From contig DATCIR010000115.1 in NCBI GenBank assembly GCA_036507695.1, positions 1 through 6,873 of the forward strand: DNA of 6,873 bases. The letters run 5' to 3'. Under the pieces are notes generated by a model. That model made no database searches. It was not told the DNA's origin and was given only the letters and a program-made list of their open reading frames with translations. Positions within the stretch are counted from its first letter, which is position 1, and each line of letters begins with the position of its first letter. This DNA comes from JAKEGK01 sp036507695 (GTDB taxonomy: Bacteria > Pseudomonadota > Gammaproteobacteria > SZUA-152). Both the position numbers and the translations under genes were made by a program. Positions 1-5,366 of this stretch are shown here, piece by piece.

Positions 1-32
1 TGGTTGACTTCAGCAAGCAGTTTTCGGCGTAG
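1..32 (+). CDS. trpD: Anthranilate phosphoribosyltransferase, last codons (partial)
   Basis: Only the final nine residues (VDFSKQFSA) and a TAG stop at 30-32 are visible, in the frame starting at base 3. The peptide resembles the helical C-terminus of TrpD, and trpD directly precedes trpC in Pseudomonas-type trp loci. The stop lies 5 nt before the trpC ATG, which indicates one operon and possibly translational coupling. The assignment rests mainly on position; the fragment is too short to prove family membership. Confidence 0.6.
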   Translation, partial: VDFSKQFSA

Positions 33-37
33 GTTTC

Positions 38-835
38 ATGGCTGATACACCCGACATTCTCAAAAAAATTCTAAGCCGCAAGCGCGAAGAAATCGTGGAG
101 CGCAGCGCCGGGATCAGCCTGGAAGAACTCAAGTCACGCTGCACTTCGGCGTCTCCCGTGCGGGGCTTTGTGAAAGCGATTCAATCCACTATCCAGCGCG
201 GCAAGCCCGCGGTGATCGCGGAAATCAAAAAAGCCTCGCCCAGCAAGGGTGTGATCCGCGAAAACTTTGAGCCGGTGGTAATCGCGCAATCCTATGCCAA
301 AGGCGGCGCCACTTGTTTATCGGTATTAACCGACGTGGATTTTTTTCAGGGCGCGGATGTTTATTTGCAACGCGCGCGCGCGGCGTGCGGCTTGCCGGTG
401 ATTCGCAAGGATTTCATGATTGATCCCTACCAGGTCTATGAAGCGCGCGCCCTGGGCGCGGATTGCATCTTATTAATTGTGGCCGCATTGAATGATGCGC
501 ACCTGCAGGAATTGTCAGCGCTGGCGCGGCAACTCGGCATGGATGTGCTGGTGGAAGTGCATGACGCGGATGAATTGCGGCGCGCTTTGCCCTTGAACAC
601 GCCCTTGATTGGCATTAACAACCGCGACCTTCACAGCTTCGAAGCCCGCCTGGAAACCACCCTTGGATTATTACCCCAAATTCCCGATAACCGGATCGTT
701 GTCACCGAAAGCGCTATCCACACCGCGCAGGACGTGGCGCTCATGCGCCGGCATAACGTCAATGCATTCTTGGTGGGGGAAGCGTTTATGCGCGCGGAGG
801 ATCCCGGTGAAAAGCTGGCGGAGTTGTTTCAATAG
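38..835 (+). CDS. trpC: Indole-3-glycerol phosphate synthase (TrpC)
   Basis: This cytoplasmic TIM-barrel enzyme closes the indole ring of CdRP to give indole-3-glycerol phosphate, the step before tryptophan synthase. The 265-aa length is normal for the monofunctional enzyme; there is no TrpF fusion as in E. coli. Family motifs appear in order: EIKKASPSKG at residues 62-71, LTDVDFFQG at 97-105, RKDF at 123-126 (K124 the expected general acid), LVEVH at 171-175 (catalytic Glu172), INNRDL at 193-198 and TESAI at 223-227. GEAFM at 247-251 forms the phosphate-binding end. The ATG at 38 lies close behind a weak AGGT (31-34) and 5 nt after the presumed trpD stop. It is the promoter-distal gene of a trpD-trpC unit; the REP palindrome starts 2 nt after its stop. 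Confidence 0.97.
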   Translation: MADTPDILKKILSRKREEIVERSAGISLEELKSRCTSASPVRGFVKAIQSTIQRGKPAVIAEIKKASPSKGVIRENFEPVVIAQSYAKGGATCLSVLTDVDFFQGADVYLQRARAACGLPVIRKDFMIDPYQVYEARALGADCILLIVAALNDAHLQELSALARQLGMDVLVEVHDADELRRALPLNTPLIGINNRDLHSFEARLETTLGLLPQIPDNRIVVTESAIHTAQDVALMRRHNVNAFLVGEAFMRAEDPGEKLAELFQ

Positions 836-836
836 C

Positions 837-857
837 GTAGGGTGGGCATCGCCCACC
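837..857 (+). repeat. REP palindrome, plus orientation
   Basis: GTAG (837-840) precedes a perfect 7-bp stem, GGTGGGC (841-847) and GCCCACC (851-857), with loop ATC. It begins 2 nt after the trpC stop. A-rich rather than T-rich sequence follows on the plus strand, so it is not a classical intrinsic terminator for trpC, though such a hairpin can protect the 3' end of the message. Confidence 0.85.
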
Positions 858-874
858 AAAAAAAATAGCAAAAT

Positions 875-1420
875 ATGCCGCAATATCGCCGTTCAAAAAT
901 CCCGGGAACAGCTTATTTCTTTACGGTGGTCACCCATCATCGGCAGCCATTACTAACCGAGCCTAAAAGTCGATTGTCATTAAGGCAAACTATTATGGAA
1001 GTGAGGTTTAGCCATCCCTTCAAAGTGGATGCCTGGGTATTGCTGCCCGACCATATGCATTGTATCTGGACGCTACCCGAAAATGATCATGATTTTTCAA
1101 AACGATGGGGCCTGATTAAGGCCGGGTTTACGAAAAAAGTAGGGCGGCTATTTTACCGGGAGGAATTGGCGAGCGATTCTAGGCGCGATCACCGCGAAGC
1201 TACAATTTGGCAACGGCGATTTTGGGAGCACCAGATTCGCGATGAAACGGACTACCAACGCCACATGGATTATATTCATTTTAACCCGGTTAAACACGGC
1301 CTGGTAAAACAAGTCAAAGATTGGCCTTATTCAACGTTCCATAAATATGTTGCGAATGGATTGTATCCAGAGAATTGGGGTGATATTAAGCTGGAATCAA
1401 ATGGACAATACGGAGAATAA
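875..1420 (+). CDS. REP-associated tyrosine transposase (RAYT, Y1/HUH family)
   Basis: This is a 181-aa single-strand nuclease of the IS200/TnpA-related Y1 family, thought to cleave and mobilise REP/BIME repeats. Visible motifs: an N-terminal GTAYFFTVVTHHR strand (residues 11-23), the HUH metal-binding motif HMH at 60-62 within PDHMHCIW, WQRRFWEHQIRDE at 112-124, and the tyrosine segment YIHFNPVKHGLV at 133-144 with Tyr133 as the likely nucleophile. A DWPYSTFHKY tail at 149-158 is also typical. All catalytic positions are present and the frame is intact, so it is probably functional. The ATG at 875 has no clear Shine-Dalgarno sequence, in keeping with low expression. It is flanked by its apparent cognate REPs and converges on crp. 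Confidence 0.93.
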   Translation: MPQYRRSKIPGTAYFFTVVTHHRQPLLTEPKSRLSLRQTIMEVRFSHPFKVDAWVLLPDHMHCIWTLPENDHDFSKRWGLIKAGFTKKVGRLFYREELASDSRRDHREATIWQRRFWEHQIRDETDYQRHMDYIHFNPVKHGLVKQVKDWPYSTFHKYVANGLYPENWGDIKLESNGQYGE

Positions 1421-1447
1421 ACTTTACAACGCGCTAATTGTAGGCCG

Positions 1448-1468
1448 GGTGGGCAATGCCCACCCTAC
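1448..1468 (-). repeat. REP palindrome, inverted orientation
   Basis: On the minus strand this reads GTAG (1468-1465) followed by GGTGGGC, loop ATT and GCCCACC, base for base the same 21 nt as the REP at 4346-4366. On the plus strand the stem extends by one pair (1447/1465), and another GTAG at 1440-1443 lies just outside. It is the downstream boundary of the RAYT locus, 27 nt after the stop codon. Confidence 0.85.
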
Positions 1469-1471
1469 GGA

Positions 1472-1559
1472 GGAAAAGGGGACAGATCTATTTTTATTTC
1501 TCGTAAGGATTGATAGTCCTATCCGCGTATGAAATAAAAAAAGATCTGTCCCCTTTTCC
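1472..1559. repeat. 88-bp palindromic element (GGGGACAGATCT type)
   Basis: The left arm 1472-1500 and right arm 1531-1559 are inverted repeats of 29 nt with a single mismatch, separated by a 30-nt loop. The arms begin GGAAAAGGGGACAGATCT. The right arm ends exactly one base before the crp stop codon (complement of 1560-1562), so the first RNA after the crp reading frame folds into a very long stem. It is unlike the GTAG REPs next to it and has no transposase of its own here. It resembles small non-autonomous palindromic (MITE/REP-like) repeats; the enzyme moving it is unknown. It could also limit read-through between the convergent RAYT and crp genes, although no U-run follows the stem. Confidence 0.8.
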
Positions 1560-2204
1560 CTACCTGGTGTTGAACACCACAATGGTTTTGCCGCTGGCGG
1601 TTATCAATCCCTGTTCTTCCAGGGTTTTTAATACCCGGCCCACCATTTCCCGCGAGCAACCCACAATGCGTCCCAGCTCCTGGCGGGTGATGCGGATTTG
1701 CATGCCGTCGGGATGGGTCATGGCATCGGGTTCCTTGCAGAGCTCAATCAAGGTGCGCGCCACGCGGCCGGTCACGTCCATGAAGGCCAGGTCGCCGACC
1801 TTGCGGCTGGTTTTTTGCAGGCGAATCGCCATTTGCGTCGCCAGCTCGAACAGAATTTTGGGGTCTTTTTCCGCCATTTGCCGAAAACGCGGATAGCTGA
1901 TTTCCGCCAGCTCGCACTGGGTGCGGGCACGCACGAATGCGCTGCGATTGTCCTGATCCGTGAACAAACCCATCTCACCGAAGAAATCACCGGCATTCAG
2001 GTAAGCCAGCACGATTTCGTGGCCTGAATCGTCTTCGATTAACACGGTCACCGAACCATCCACGATGTAGTACAGCACATCGGGTTTGTCACCGGCATAA
2101 ATGATCAGGCTTTTGCCCGGGTAACGGCGGCGGTGGCAGTGTTCGAGAAACGATTGAATGGTTTCATTTTCCTTTGGCGGCATTGCAATTGAGTGTGCGT
2201 ACAT
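1560..2204 (-). CDS. crp: cAMP receptor protein / Vfr-type global transcription regulator
   Basis: Dimeric CRP/FNR-family activator: binding of a cyclic nucleotide in the N-terminal beta-roll exposes a C-terminal helix-turn-helix. At 214 aa it has the length of Pseudomonas Vfr (E. coli CRP is 210). Residues 22-28 (HCHRRRY) match the Vfr N-terminus. The phosphate-binding cassette is FFGEMGLF (74-81) plus R87-S88, and T132-S133 on the long dimer helix are the adenine contacts. RKVGDLAFMDVTGRVART (134-151) is the hinge, and the recognition helix GCSREMVGRVLK (182-193) keeps R185, E186 and R190, which read TGTGA half-sites. The ATG at 2204 was chosen because it gives Vfr length and has GAGTG upstream; an in-frame extension to a TTG at 2285 has no family similarity. 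The ATG at 2183 is an alternative. It is transcribed away from the OsmC-like gene. Confidence 0.95.
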   Translation of the reverse strand: MYAHSIAMPPKENETIQSFLEHCHRRRYPGKSLIIYAGDKPDVLYYIVDGSVTVLIEDDSGHEIVLAYLNAGDFFGEMGLFTDQDNRSAFVRARTQCELAEISYPRFRQMAEKDPKILFELATQMAIRLQKTSRKVGDLAFMDVTGRVARTLIELCKEPDAMTHPDGMQIRITRQELGRIVGCSREMVGRVLKTLEEQGLITASGKTIVVFNTR

Positions 2205-2517
2205 GATTTCACTCGGCCTCTGTTGTCCAGTTAACTTTAATAAAAGAAAGATTGTGCGGGCTGTCCATCGATACATTTTGCCCAACTTACTTTTCGGCAG
2301 GGTGACGGCTTCTCTTTAGGTATATTCCCGGGCAGAGCGTCAAATTGCGCGCTGATACGCAGGAAATTGTTCGATTTGGTCACAATATAAACATTTTTTC
2401 TGTCAACCAAATTAAAGGTACCCGTTTGGGAAGCCGTCCGTCAGCCCGCTGTTGAGTCGTCATTAAGCCGCCCAAATATGTTACGCTTGGCGCAGATTGT
2501 TCAGTTGAGGGCGGTAC
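2205..2517. promoter_or_regulatory. Divergent crp / OsmC-like gene intergenic region
   Basis: These 313 bp hold no convincing gene and must carry promoters for both divergent genes. For crp, TTGACA (complement of 2401-2406) is a perfect -35 hexamer, but no good -10 sits at 16-18 nt; TATATT (complement of 2384-2389) is too near. A TGTGA half-site (complement of 2380-2384) could be a CRP contact for autoregulation, but its partner half is poor. For the OsmC-like gene, TTGAGT (2452-2457) and TATGTT (2477-2482) are 19 nt apart, a weak candidate. GAGG (2507-2510) is its ribosome binding site, 7 nt before ATG. Confidence 0.4.
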
Positions 2518-2940
2518 ATGAAAGCAAGAGTGAAATGGGTGGAGCACGCCACCTTCGTGGGCGAAAGCGCCAGTGGCCATGCGGTGATAATGGACGGCCC
2601 CCCGGATCTCGGCGGGCGAAACCTGGGTGTGCGGCCGATGGAACTGATCCTGCTGGGAACCGGCGGTTGTACCGCGTTTGATGTCGTGCATATCCTGAAA
2701 AAAGCCCGGCAGCCCATTACCGATTGTGTTGTGGAGCTCAACGCCGAGCGCGCGCCCGCCGATCCCAAGGTATTCACGAAAATCCATATTCACTTCATCG
2801 TGACCGGCCGGGATTTGCCCGAAAAGCAGGTAGAGCGGGCAGTCAGCCTGTCGGCGGAAAAATACTGCTCGGCCACCCAAATGCTGGGCAAAGTCGCGGA
2901 AATCACCCACGACTACGAGATCGTGAATTTGGGTGAGTAA
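2518..2940 (+). CDS. OsmC/Ohr-family protein (YhfA-like)
   Basis: A 140-aa cytoplasmic protein of the OsmC fold, a family that includes thiol-dependent peroxidases for organic hydroperoxides. The two family cysteines are present: Cys51 in GTGGCTAFDV (47-56), at the start of the long central helix, and Cys117 in EKYCSATQML (114-123). RPMELIL at 39-45 carries the conserved Glu before the first cysteine. The start has a good Shine-Dalgarno (GAGG, 7 nt spacing). Length and its divergent position beside crp match E. coli YhfA and the Pseudomonas gene between vfr and speD, a subgroup whose substrate is not well defined. Peroxidase activity is therefore inferred from the cysteine pair only. Confidence 0.9.
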   Translation: MKARVKWVEHATFVGESASGHAVIMDGPPDLGGRNLGVRPMELILLGTGGCTAFDVVHILKKARQPITDCVVELNAERAPADPKVFTKIHIHFIVTGRDLPEKQVERAVSLSAEKYCSATQMLGKVAEITHDYEIVNLGE

Positions 2941-2957
2941 TTCCGGAAAAATGGGTG

Positions 2958-2963
2958 TATGAT
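2958..2963 (+). promoter_or_regulatory. Candidate -10 box for the leader-VOC-speD unit
   Basis: TATGAT lies 18 nt after the OsmC-like gene's stop and 57 nt before the mini-ORF ribosome binding site. No recognisable -35 hexamer is found at the right distance, so the call is tentative. No terminator is visible between the upstream gene and this point, so read-through is equally possible. Confidence 0.25.
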
Positions 2964-3017
2964 ACGCGCTCTTTTTTCGCACCCCGGCAGACGGCAAGCG
3001 CGCGGTTACAGGCGGAA

Positions 3018-3065
3018 GTTATGGTAGCAGTGACGGCGGCTGTTATGGCAGCGGTTATGGCAGTA
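3018..3065 (+). repeat. Four tandem 12-bp degenerate repeats
   Basis: Units at 3018-3029, 3030-3041, 3042-3053 and 3054-3065 follow the pattern GTTATGGCAGCG. Units 3 and 4 differ at two positions and unit 2 is the most diverged. The 12-bp period keeps the reading frame, so it encodes a four-residue V-M/T-A-A repeat in the leader frame and a Gly/Tyr/Ser-rich repeat in the VOC frame, which has no start codon upstream. Confidence 0.7.
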
Positions 3066-3074
3066 ACGGTATGA
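3021..3074 (+). CDS. Possible 17-residue leader peptide coupled to the VOC gene
   Basis: ATG at 3021 opens a 17-codon frame, MVAVTAAVMAAVMAVTV, ending in a TGA that overlaps the downstream ATG as ATGA (3071-3074). AGGCGG at 3010-3015 is a near-consensus Shine-Dalgarno with 5-nt spacing, while the VOC start has none of its own; this suggests the VOC gene is reached by translational coupling. The peptide is wholly made of small hydrophobic residues and Met/Thr, and is built from the 12-bp repeats. It may be a non-conserved by-product of them; no known leader peptide is recognised. Confidence 0.35.
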   Translation: MVAVTAAVMAAVMAVTV

Positions 3075-3463
3075 AACGACCCAATCCGACAGCGGGAATG
3101 CGCCATGTGGCGTTGAACGTCAGCAACGTCGAAGCCTGCGAGCGCTTTTACGTGGACTTACTGGGGATGCGGGTGGAGTGGCGGCCTGATCCTGATAATG
3201 TATATTTAACATCAGGCAATGATAATCTGGCGATTCACCGGACCTCCGAAGCCATTCGTGGCGGCCAGGCGCTGGATCATATTGGTTTTATACTGGAGCA
3301 TAGCGATGACGTGGATGCCTGGTATGAATTTTTGAAAGCCAATAACGTCACCATAAGAAAGGAACCCAAAACGCATCGCGACGGCGCGCGGAGTTTCTAT
3401 TGCCTTGATCCTGAAGGCGTAACGATACAAATGATTTATCACCCGCCATTGGCGAAAGGATAA
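3071..3463 (+). CDS. VOC-superfamily (glyoxalase/dioxygenase-fold) protein
   Basis: A 130-aa single-module vicinal-oxygen-chelate protein with the paired beta-alpha-beta-beta-beta pattern. The first half starts with MRHVALNVSNVEACERFYVDLLGM (10-33, quoted in pieces: RHVALNV, then FYVDLLGM); the second with LDHIGFIL (69-76) and ends DPEGVTIQMIYH (113-124). His12 and His70 occupy the usual metal-ligand strand positions, His56 is a further candidate, and the last-strand position, often Glu, appears to be Gln120. Substrate cannot be deduced; family members include glyoxalase I, ring-cleaving dioxygenases and fosfomycin-resistance enzymes. The ATG at 3071 overlaps the leader stop; Met10 (3098) is an alternative start, right before the fold. 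It is 48 nt upstream of speD and probably co-transcribed with it. Confidence 0.85.
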   Translation: MKRPNPTAGMRHVALNVSNVEACERFYVDLLGMRVEWRPDPDNVYLTSGNDNLAIHRTSEAIRGGQALDHIGFILEHSDDVDAWYEFLKANNVTIRKEPKTHRDGARSFYCLDPEGVTIQMIYHPPLAKG

Positions 3464-3511
3464 GTTTATTATTTAACCTTACCTTGTTTGGTAATAACCG
3501 GGGATGGACCA

Positions 3512-4315
3512 GTGAACGATATATTCAGCAAGCTCCAGTTGAAAGATTTTAACAACTTGACAAAAACCTTGAGTTTTAACATCTATGATATGTGCTACGC
3601 CAATACACCGGTGCAGGTCCAGAAATACATCGAGTATATCGACGAGGAATACAACGCCGAACGCCTGACCAATATCCTCAAGGAAGTATCCCACATCATT
3701 GGCGCCAATATATTGAACATTGCCCATCAGGACTATGATCCGCAAGGCGCCAGCGTCACCATGTTAATCGCCGAGCACCAGGTATCGAACCTCGATACGC
3801 TGCTGTCCGAATCGCCGGGGCCGTTACCGGAAGCGGTGGTTGCCCATCTCGACAAAAGCCACCTGACCGTTCACACCTACCCCGAAAGCCATCCCGACAA
3901 CGGCATCAGCACCTTCCGTGCGGATATCGACGTCTCAACCTGCGGACAGGTATCACCGCTGAAAGCGCTGAACTTCCTCATCCACAGTTTTGATTCGGAT
4001 ATCGTCACCATGGACTACCGGGTGCGCGGATTTACCCGCGATGTGTATGGCAACAAGCACTACATCGACCATGAAATCAACTCCATCCAAAACTTCATCG
4101 CGCAAGACACCCAGGATCGTTATCAAATGATCGACGTCAACGTCTACCAGGAAAATATCTTCCACACCAAGATGCGGCTGAAGGAATTTGAACTCAACAA
4201 TTATTTATTCGGCGCCGACAAGCAAGACCTCAACGACGACGAACGCGCCGAAATCGAATCGCGGCTCGAATACGAAATGCTGGAAATCTTTTACGGCCGG
4301 AATATGGATTACTGA
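3512..4315 (+). CDS. speD: S-adenosylmethionine decarboxylase proenzyme (SpeD)
   Basis: Makes decarboxylated SAM, the aminopropyl donor for spermidine synthesis. It is the long E. coli-type pyruvoyl enzyme (267 aa here, 264 in E. coli). The proenzyme self-cleaves before the serine in AHLDKSHLTVHTYPESHP; with the chosen start the cut is Lys115|Ser116, giving a small beta chain and a pyruvoyl-capped alpha chain. Cys144 in DVSTCG is the expected catalytic cysteine. Highly conserved blocks include FNNLTKTLSF near the N-terminus, IGANILNIA, SPLKALN, DYRVRGFTRD, HEINSIQNF and DVNVYQENIFHTKM. The GTG at 3512 is preferred: GGGGA (3500-3504) lies 7 nt before it and it matches the family N-terminus; a TTG at 3488 would add eight residues without a binding site. 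A small TTACC/GGTAA hairpin (3479-3494) precedes it. Confidence 0.97.
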   Translation: MNDIFSKLQLKDFNNLTKTLSFNIYDMCYANTPVQVQKYIEYIDEEYNAERLTNILKEVSHIIGANILNIAHQDYDPQGASVTMLIAEHQVSNLDTLLSESPGPLPEAVVAHLDKSHLTVHTYPESHPDNGISTFRADIDVSTCGQVSPLKALNFLIHSFDSDIVTMDYRVRGFTRDVYGNKHYIDHEINSIQNFIAQDTQDRYQMIDVNVYQENIFHTKMRLKEFELNNYLFGADKQDLNDDERAEIESRLEYEMLEIFYGRNMDY

Positions 4316-4345
4316 TTTCGCGCTAATCGGGTTACCGTGAGATGT

Positions 4346-4414
4346 GTAGGGTGGGCATTGCCCACCAGGTCACACGCTAACTACACGCACAATGGTGCGC
4401 GGTGCGCACCCTAC
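4346..4414. repeat. BIME: two REPs in opposite orientation
   Basis: A plus REP (4346-4366: GTAG, stem GGTGGGC/GCCCACC, loop ATT) and a minus REP (4414-4394: GTAG, stem GGTGCGC/GCGCACC, loop ACC) are separated by 27 nt. The first is identical to the REP closing the RAYT locus; the second has compensated stem changes (GG/CC replaced by CG/CG) that keep all seven pairs. The layout equals the RAYT locus with the gene replaced by a short linker, so it is presumably mobilised in trans by that transposase. It starts 30 nt after the speD stop. Confidence 0.85.
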
Positions 4415-4430
4415 GTAAAAGATAAGATGA

Positions 4431-4546
4431 GGGGTCAAGTAAGGTAAGGGGTCAAGTATAATATTGACGCTTTATATGTAAGTGTTACTGTTCGCCTTAT
4501 GCTAGGTCCGTCTCCCTTAAAGAGTGAATATTGTACTTGACCCCTT
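4431..4546. repeat. Palindromic element with AAGGGGTCAAGT termini
   Basis: Left arm 4446-4465 and right arm 4527-4546 match at 19 of 20 positions as inverted repeats. Pairing continues inward to about 4474 and 4518 with two further mismatches, giving arms of about 29 nt around a loop of about 43 nt. GGGGTCAAGTA also occurs once more in direct orientation at 4431-4441, 17 nt before the copy in the left arm. No gene is inside. The design (29-nt arms, G-run start) parallels the element at 1472-1559, suggesting a related non-autonomous repeat family. Confidence 0.75.
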
Positions 4547-4592
4547 TCTCTTTCTTTCCTCTTGCCCCCTTTCCTCCCTTTCCTTCTTTCCT
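4541..4592 (+). repeat. 52-nt polypyrimidine tract
   Basis: All bases are C or T except G4564. It overlaps the last bases of the preceding palindromic element and is low-complexity (runs of CCCTTT and TTTCC). Together with the BIME and the palindromic element it makes up most of the 357-bp gene-free stretch 4316-4672; in the remaining bases 4593-4672 I see no further feature beyond a short AACTGAGGAA motif at 4619-4628. Confidence 0.6.
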
Positions 4593-4672
4593 AAGTTCAC
4601 AGCGGTTTCCAAAGTTTCAACTGAGGAAGATAGGTTTCATGTTATTTATGATCTTTGTATTGCGGCAAGACC

Positions 4673-5335
4673 TCACCGCAGCCGCTTTCCATCGAACGTT
4701 ATTGACGCCTTGCGTGCGTCAACAGGTTTATACTCACCGCTCTTGTCAAGGCTGTAAACCTTCTCCAAAAATGAAACCTTAAACCCTTCCCTGGTCGATT
4801 GAATACGGGTGATACCCAGGGCAGAGACCGGGTTGTTGTCCGCGCTCATTTGCACATAGCCGATCTCGCCCAGGTATACCAACTTGTCACCCGTGAGGTG
4901 ATAAACCGCGGTACCATAGGCATATTCCGCGGCGGCATCGGCAAGCAGCAGATCCGGGATTGTACCGCCGGCATTGCGGCGCAGTTGCAGGGTTACGGTG
5001 TAAGCATCGCCCAAACCACGGGTCGAAGACAGGATCGCGGGCTGTGGGCCATCCGTAGCCAATATATAGAGTCGTAAACCATAATCCTCTTCCGTATCCG
5101 TCCTGGCAGAGCGGCACGCAGCCAGCACACGGTTAACGGCCAGCGCCACTGTCGTCGTGCAATCCGCAAGGCCCAGCGGCGCAACATCGATCTGCAAAAC
5201 CTTGAGGTCAACGACCTGATACTCGCTTGTCGTCTCCGCCGTCTGGTTCTCTGCCCAGCACGCCGTGCTGTTAAGCAACAACAAACATAAAAACAAGCTT
5301 TTGCCGCCGCTGATTATTTTATTCACCATATACAT
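4673..5335 (-). CDS. Secreted protein of unknown family, candidate immunity partner of the M23 peptidase
   Basis: I do not recognise this 220-aa protein. It has a signal peptide: positive residues K6 and K12, a hydrophobic core SLFLCLLLLN (13-22) and a likely signal peptidase I site after CWA (residue 28). The AC26 context lacks a proper lipobox, so a soluble periplasmic protein is likely. The mature part has alternating hydrophobic strands and two cysteines (C59, C74) that could form a disulphide. GGAG lies 4 nt before the ATG at 5333-5335; the ATG two codons on has a more usual spacing (10 nt). It follows the M23 gene by 31 nt on the same strand with no terminator between, so the two are one operon. 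A periplasmic protein behind a peptidoglycan hydrolase lacking a signal fits an immunity role; this is inference. Confidence 0.8.
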   Translation of the reverse strand: MYMVNKIISGGKSLFLCLLLLNSTACWAENQTAETTSEYQVVDLKVLQIDVAPLGLADCTTTVALAVNRVLAACRSARTDTEEDYGLRLYILATDGPQPAILSSTRGLGDAYTVTLQLRRNAGGTIPDLLLADAAAEYAYGTAVYHLTGDKLVYLGEIGYVQMSADNNPVSALGITRIQSTREGFKVSFLEKVYSLDKSGEYKPVDARKASITFDGKRLR

Positions 5336-5366
5336 TCGTCTCCGTAAGCGAATTCGTAATTTTTTG

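Larger units (their letters stand above)
837..1468 (+). mobile_element. REPtron: RAYT gene flanked by inverted REP sequences
   Basis: A REP hairpin with a 5' GTAG foot (837-857, plus strand) and an opposite-strand copy (1448-1468) bracket a tyrosine transposase gene. The two 21-bp REPs differ only at the last loop base (ATC versus ATT). A transposase gene between oppositely oriented REPs is the recognised arrangement of RAYT loci, in which the enzyme acts on single-stranded REP hairpins with a GTAG-type tetranucleotide. The unit sits between trpC and crp, adjacent in Pseudomonas, so it looks inserted. I see no target-site duplication, as expected for this class. Confidence 0.8.

Noticed and set aside
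841..857. REP hairpin as intrinsic terminator of trpC
   Set aside because: The stem is followed by A-run rather than T-run on the plus strand, and the same hairpin recurs as a dispersed repeat.
2205..2285. N-terminal extension of CRP from a TTG at 2285
   Set aside because: The extra 27 residues have no counterpart in Vfr or CRP, and the ATG at 2204 gives exactly the Vfr length with GAGTG upstream.
2380..2997. Minus-strand open frame of about 205 codons opposite the OsmC-like gene
   Set aside because: It runs through the divergent promoter and antisense to a well-supported gene, and its translation resembles no family.
2964..3070. Gly/Ser/Tyr-rich N-terminal extension in frame with the VOC gene
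   Set aside because: The frame is open back to the TGA at 2961-2963 but has no ATG, GTG or TTG start; the glycine-rich reading is a by-product of the 12-bp repeats.
3488..3511. TTG start for SpeD at 3488
   Set aside because: No ribosome binding site and eight residues beyond the family N-terminus; GGGGA sits at proper distance before the GTG at 3512.
4524..4782. Two overlapping plus-strand open frames near 4524-4782
   Set aside because: They begin in the palindromic element and polypyrimidine tract, giving Ser/Phe/Pro-rich translations, and run antisense into the 220-aa gene; no ribosome binding site.
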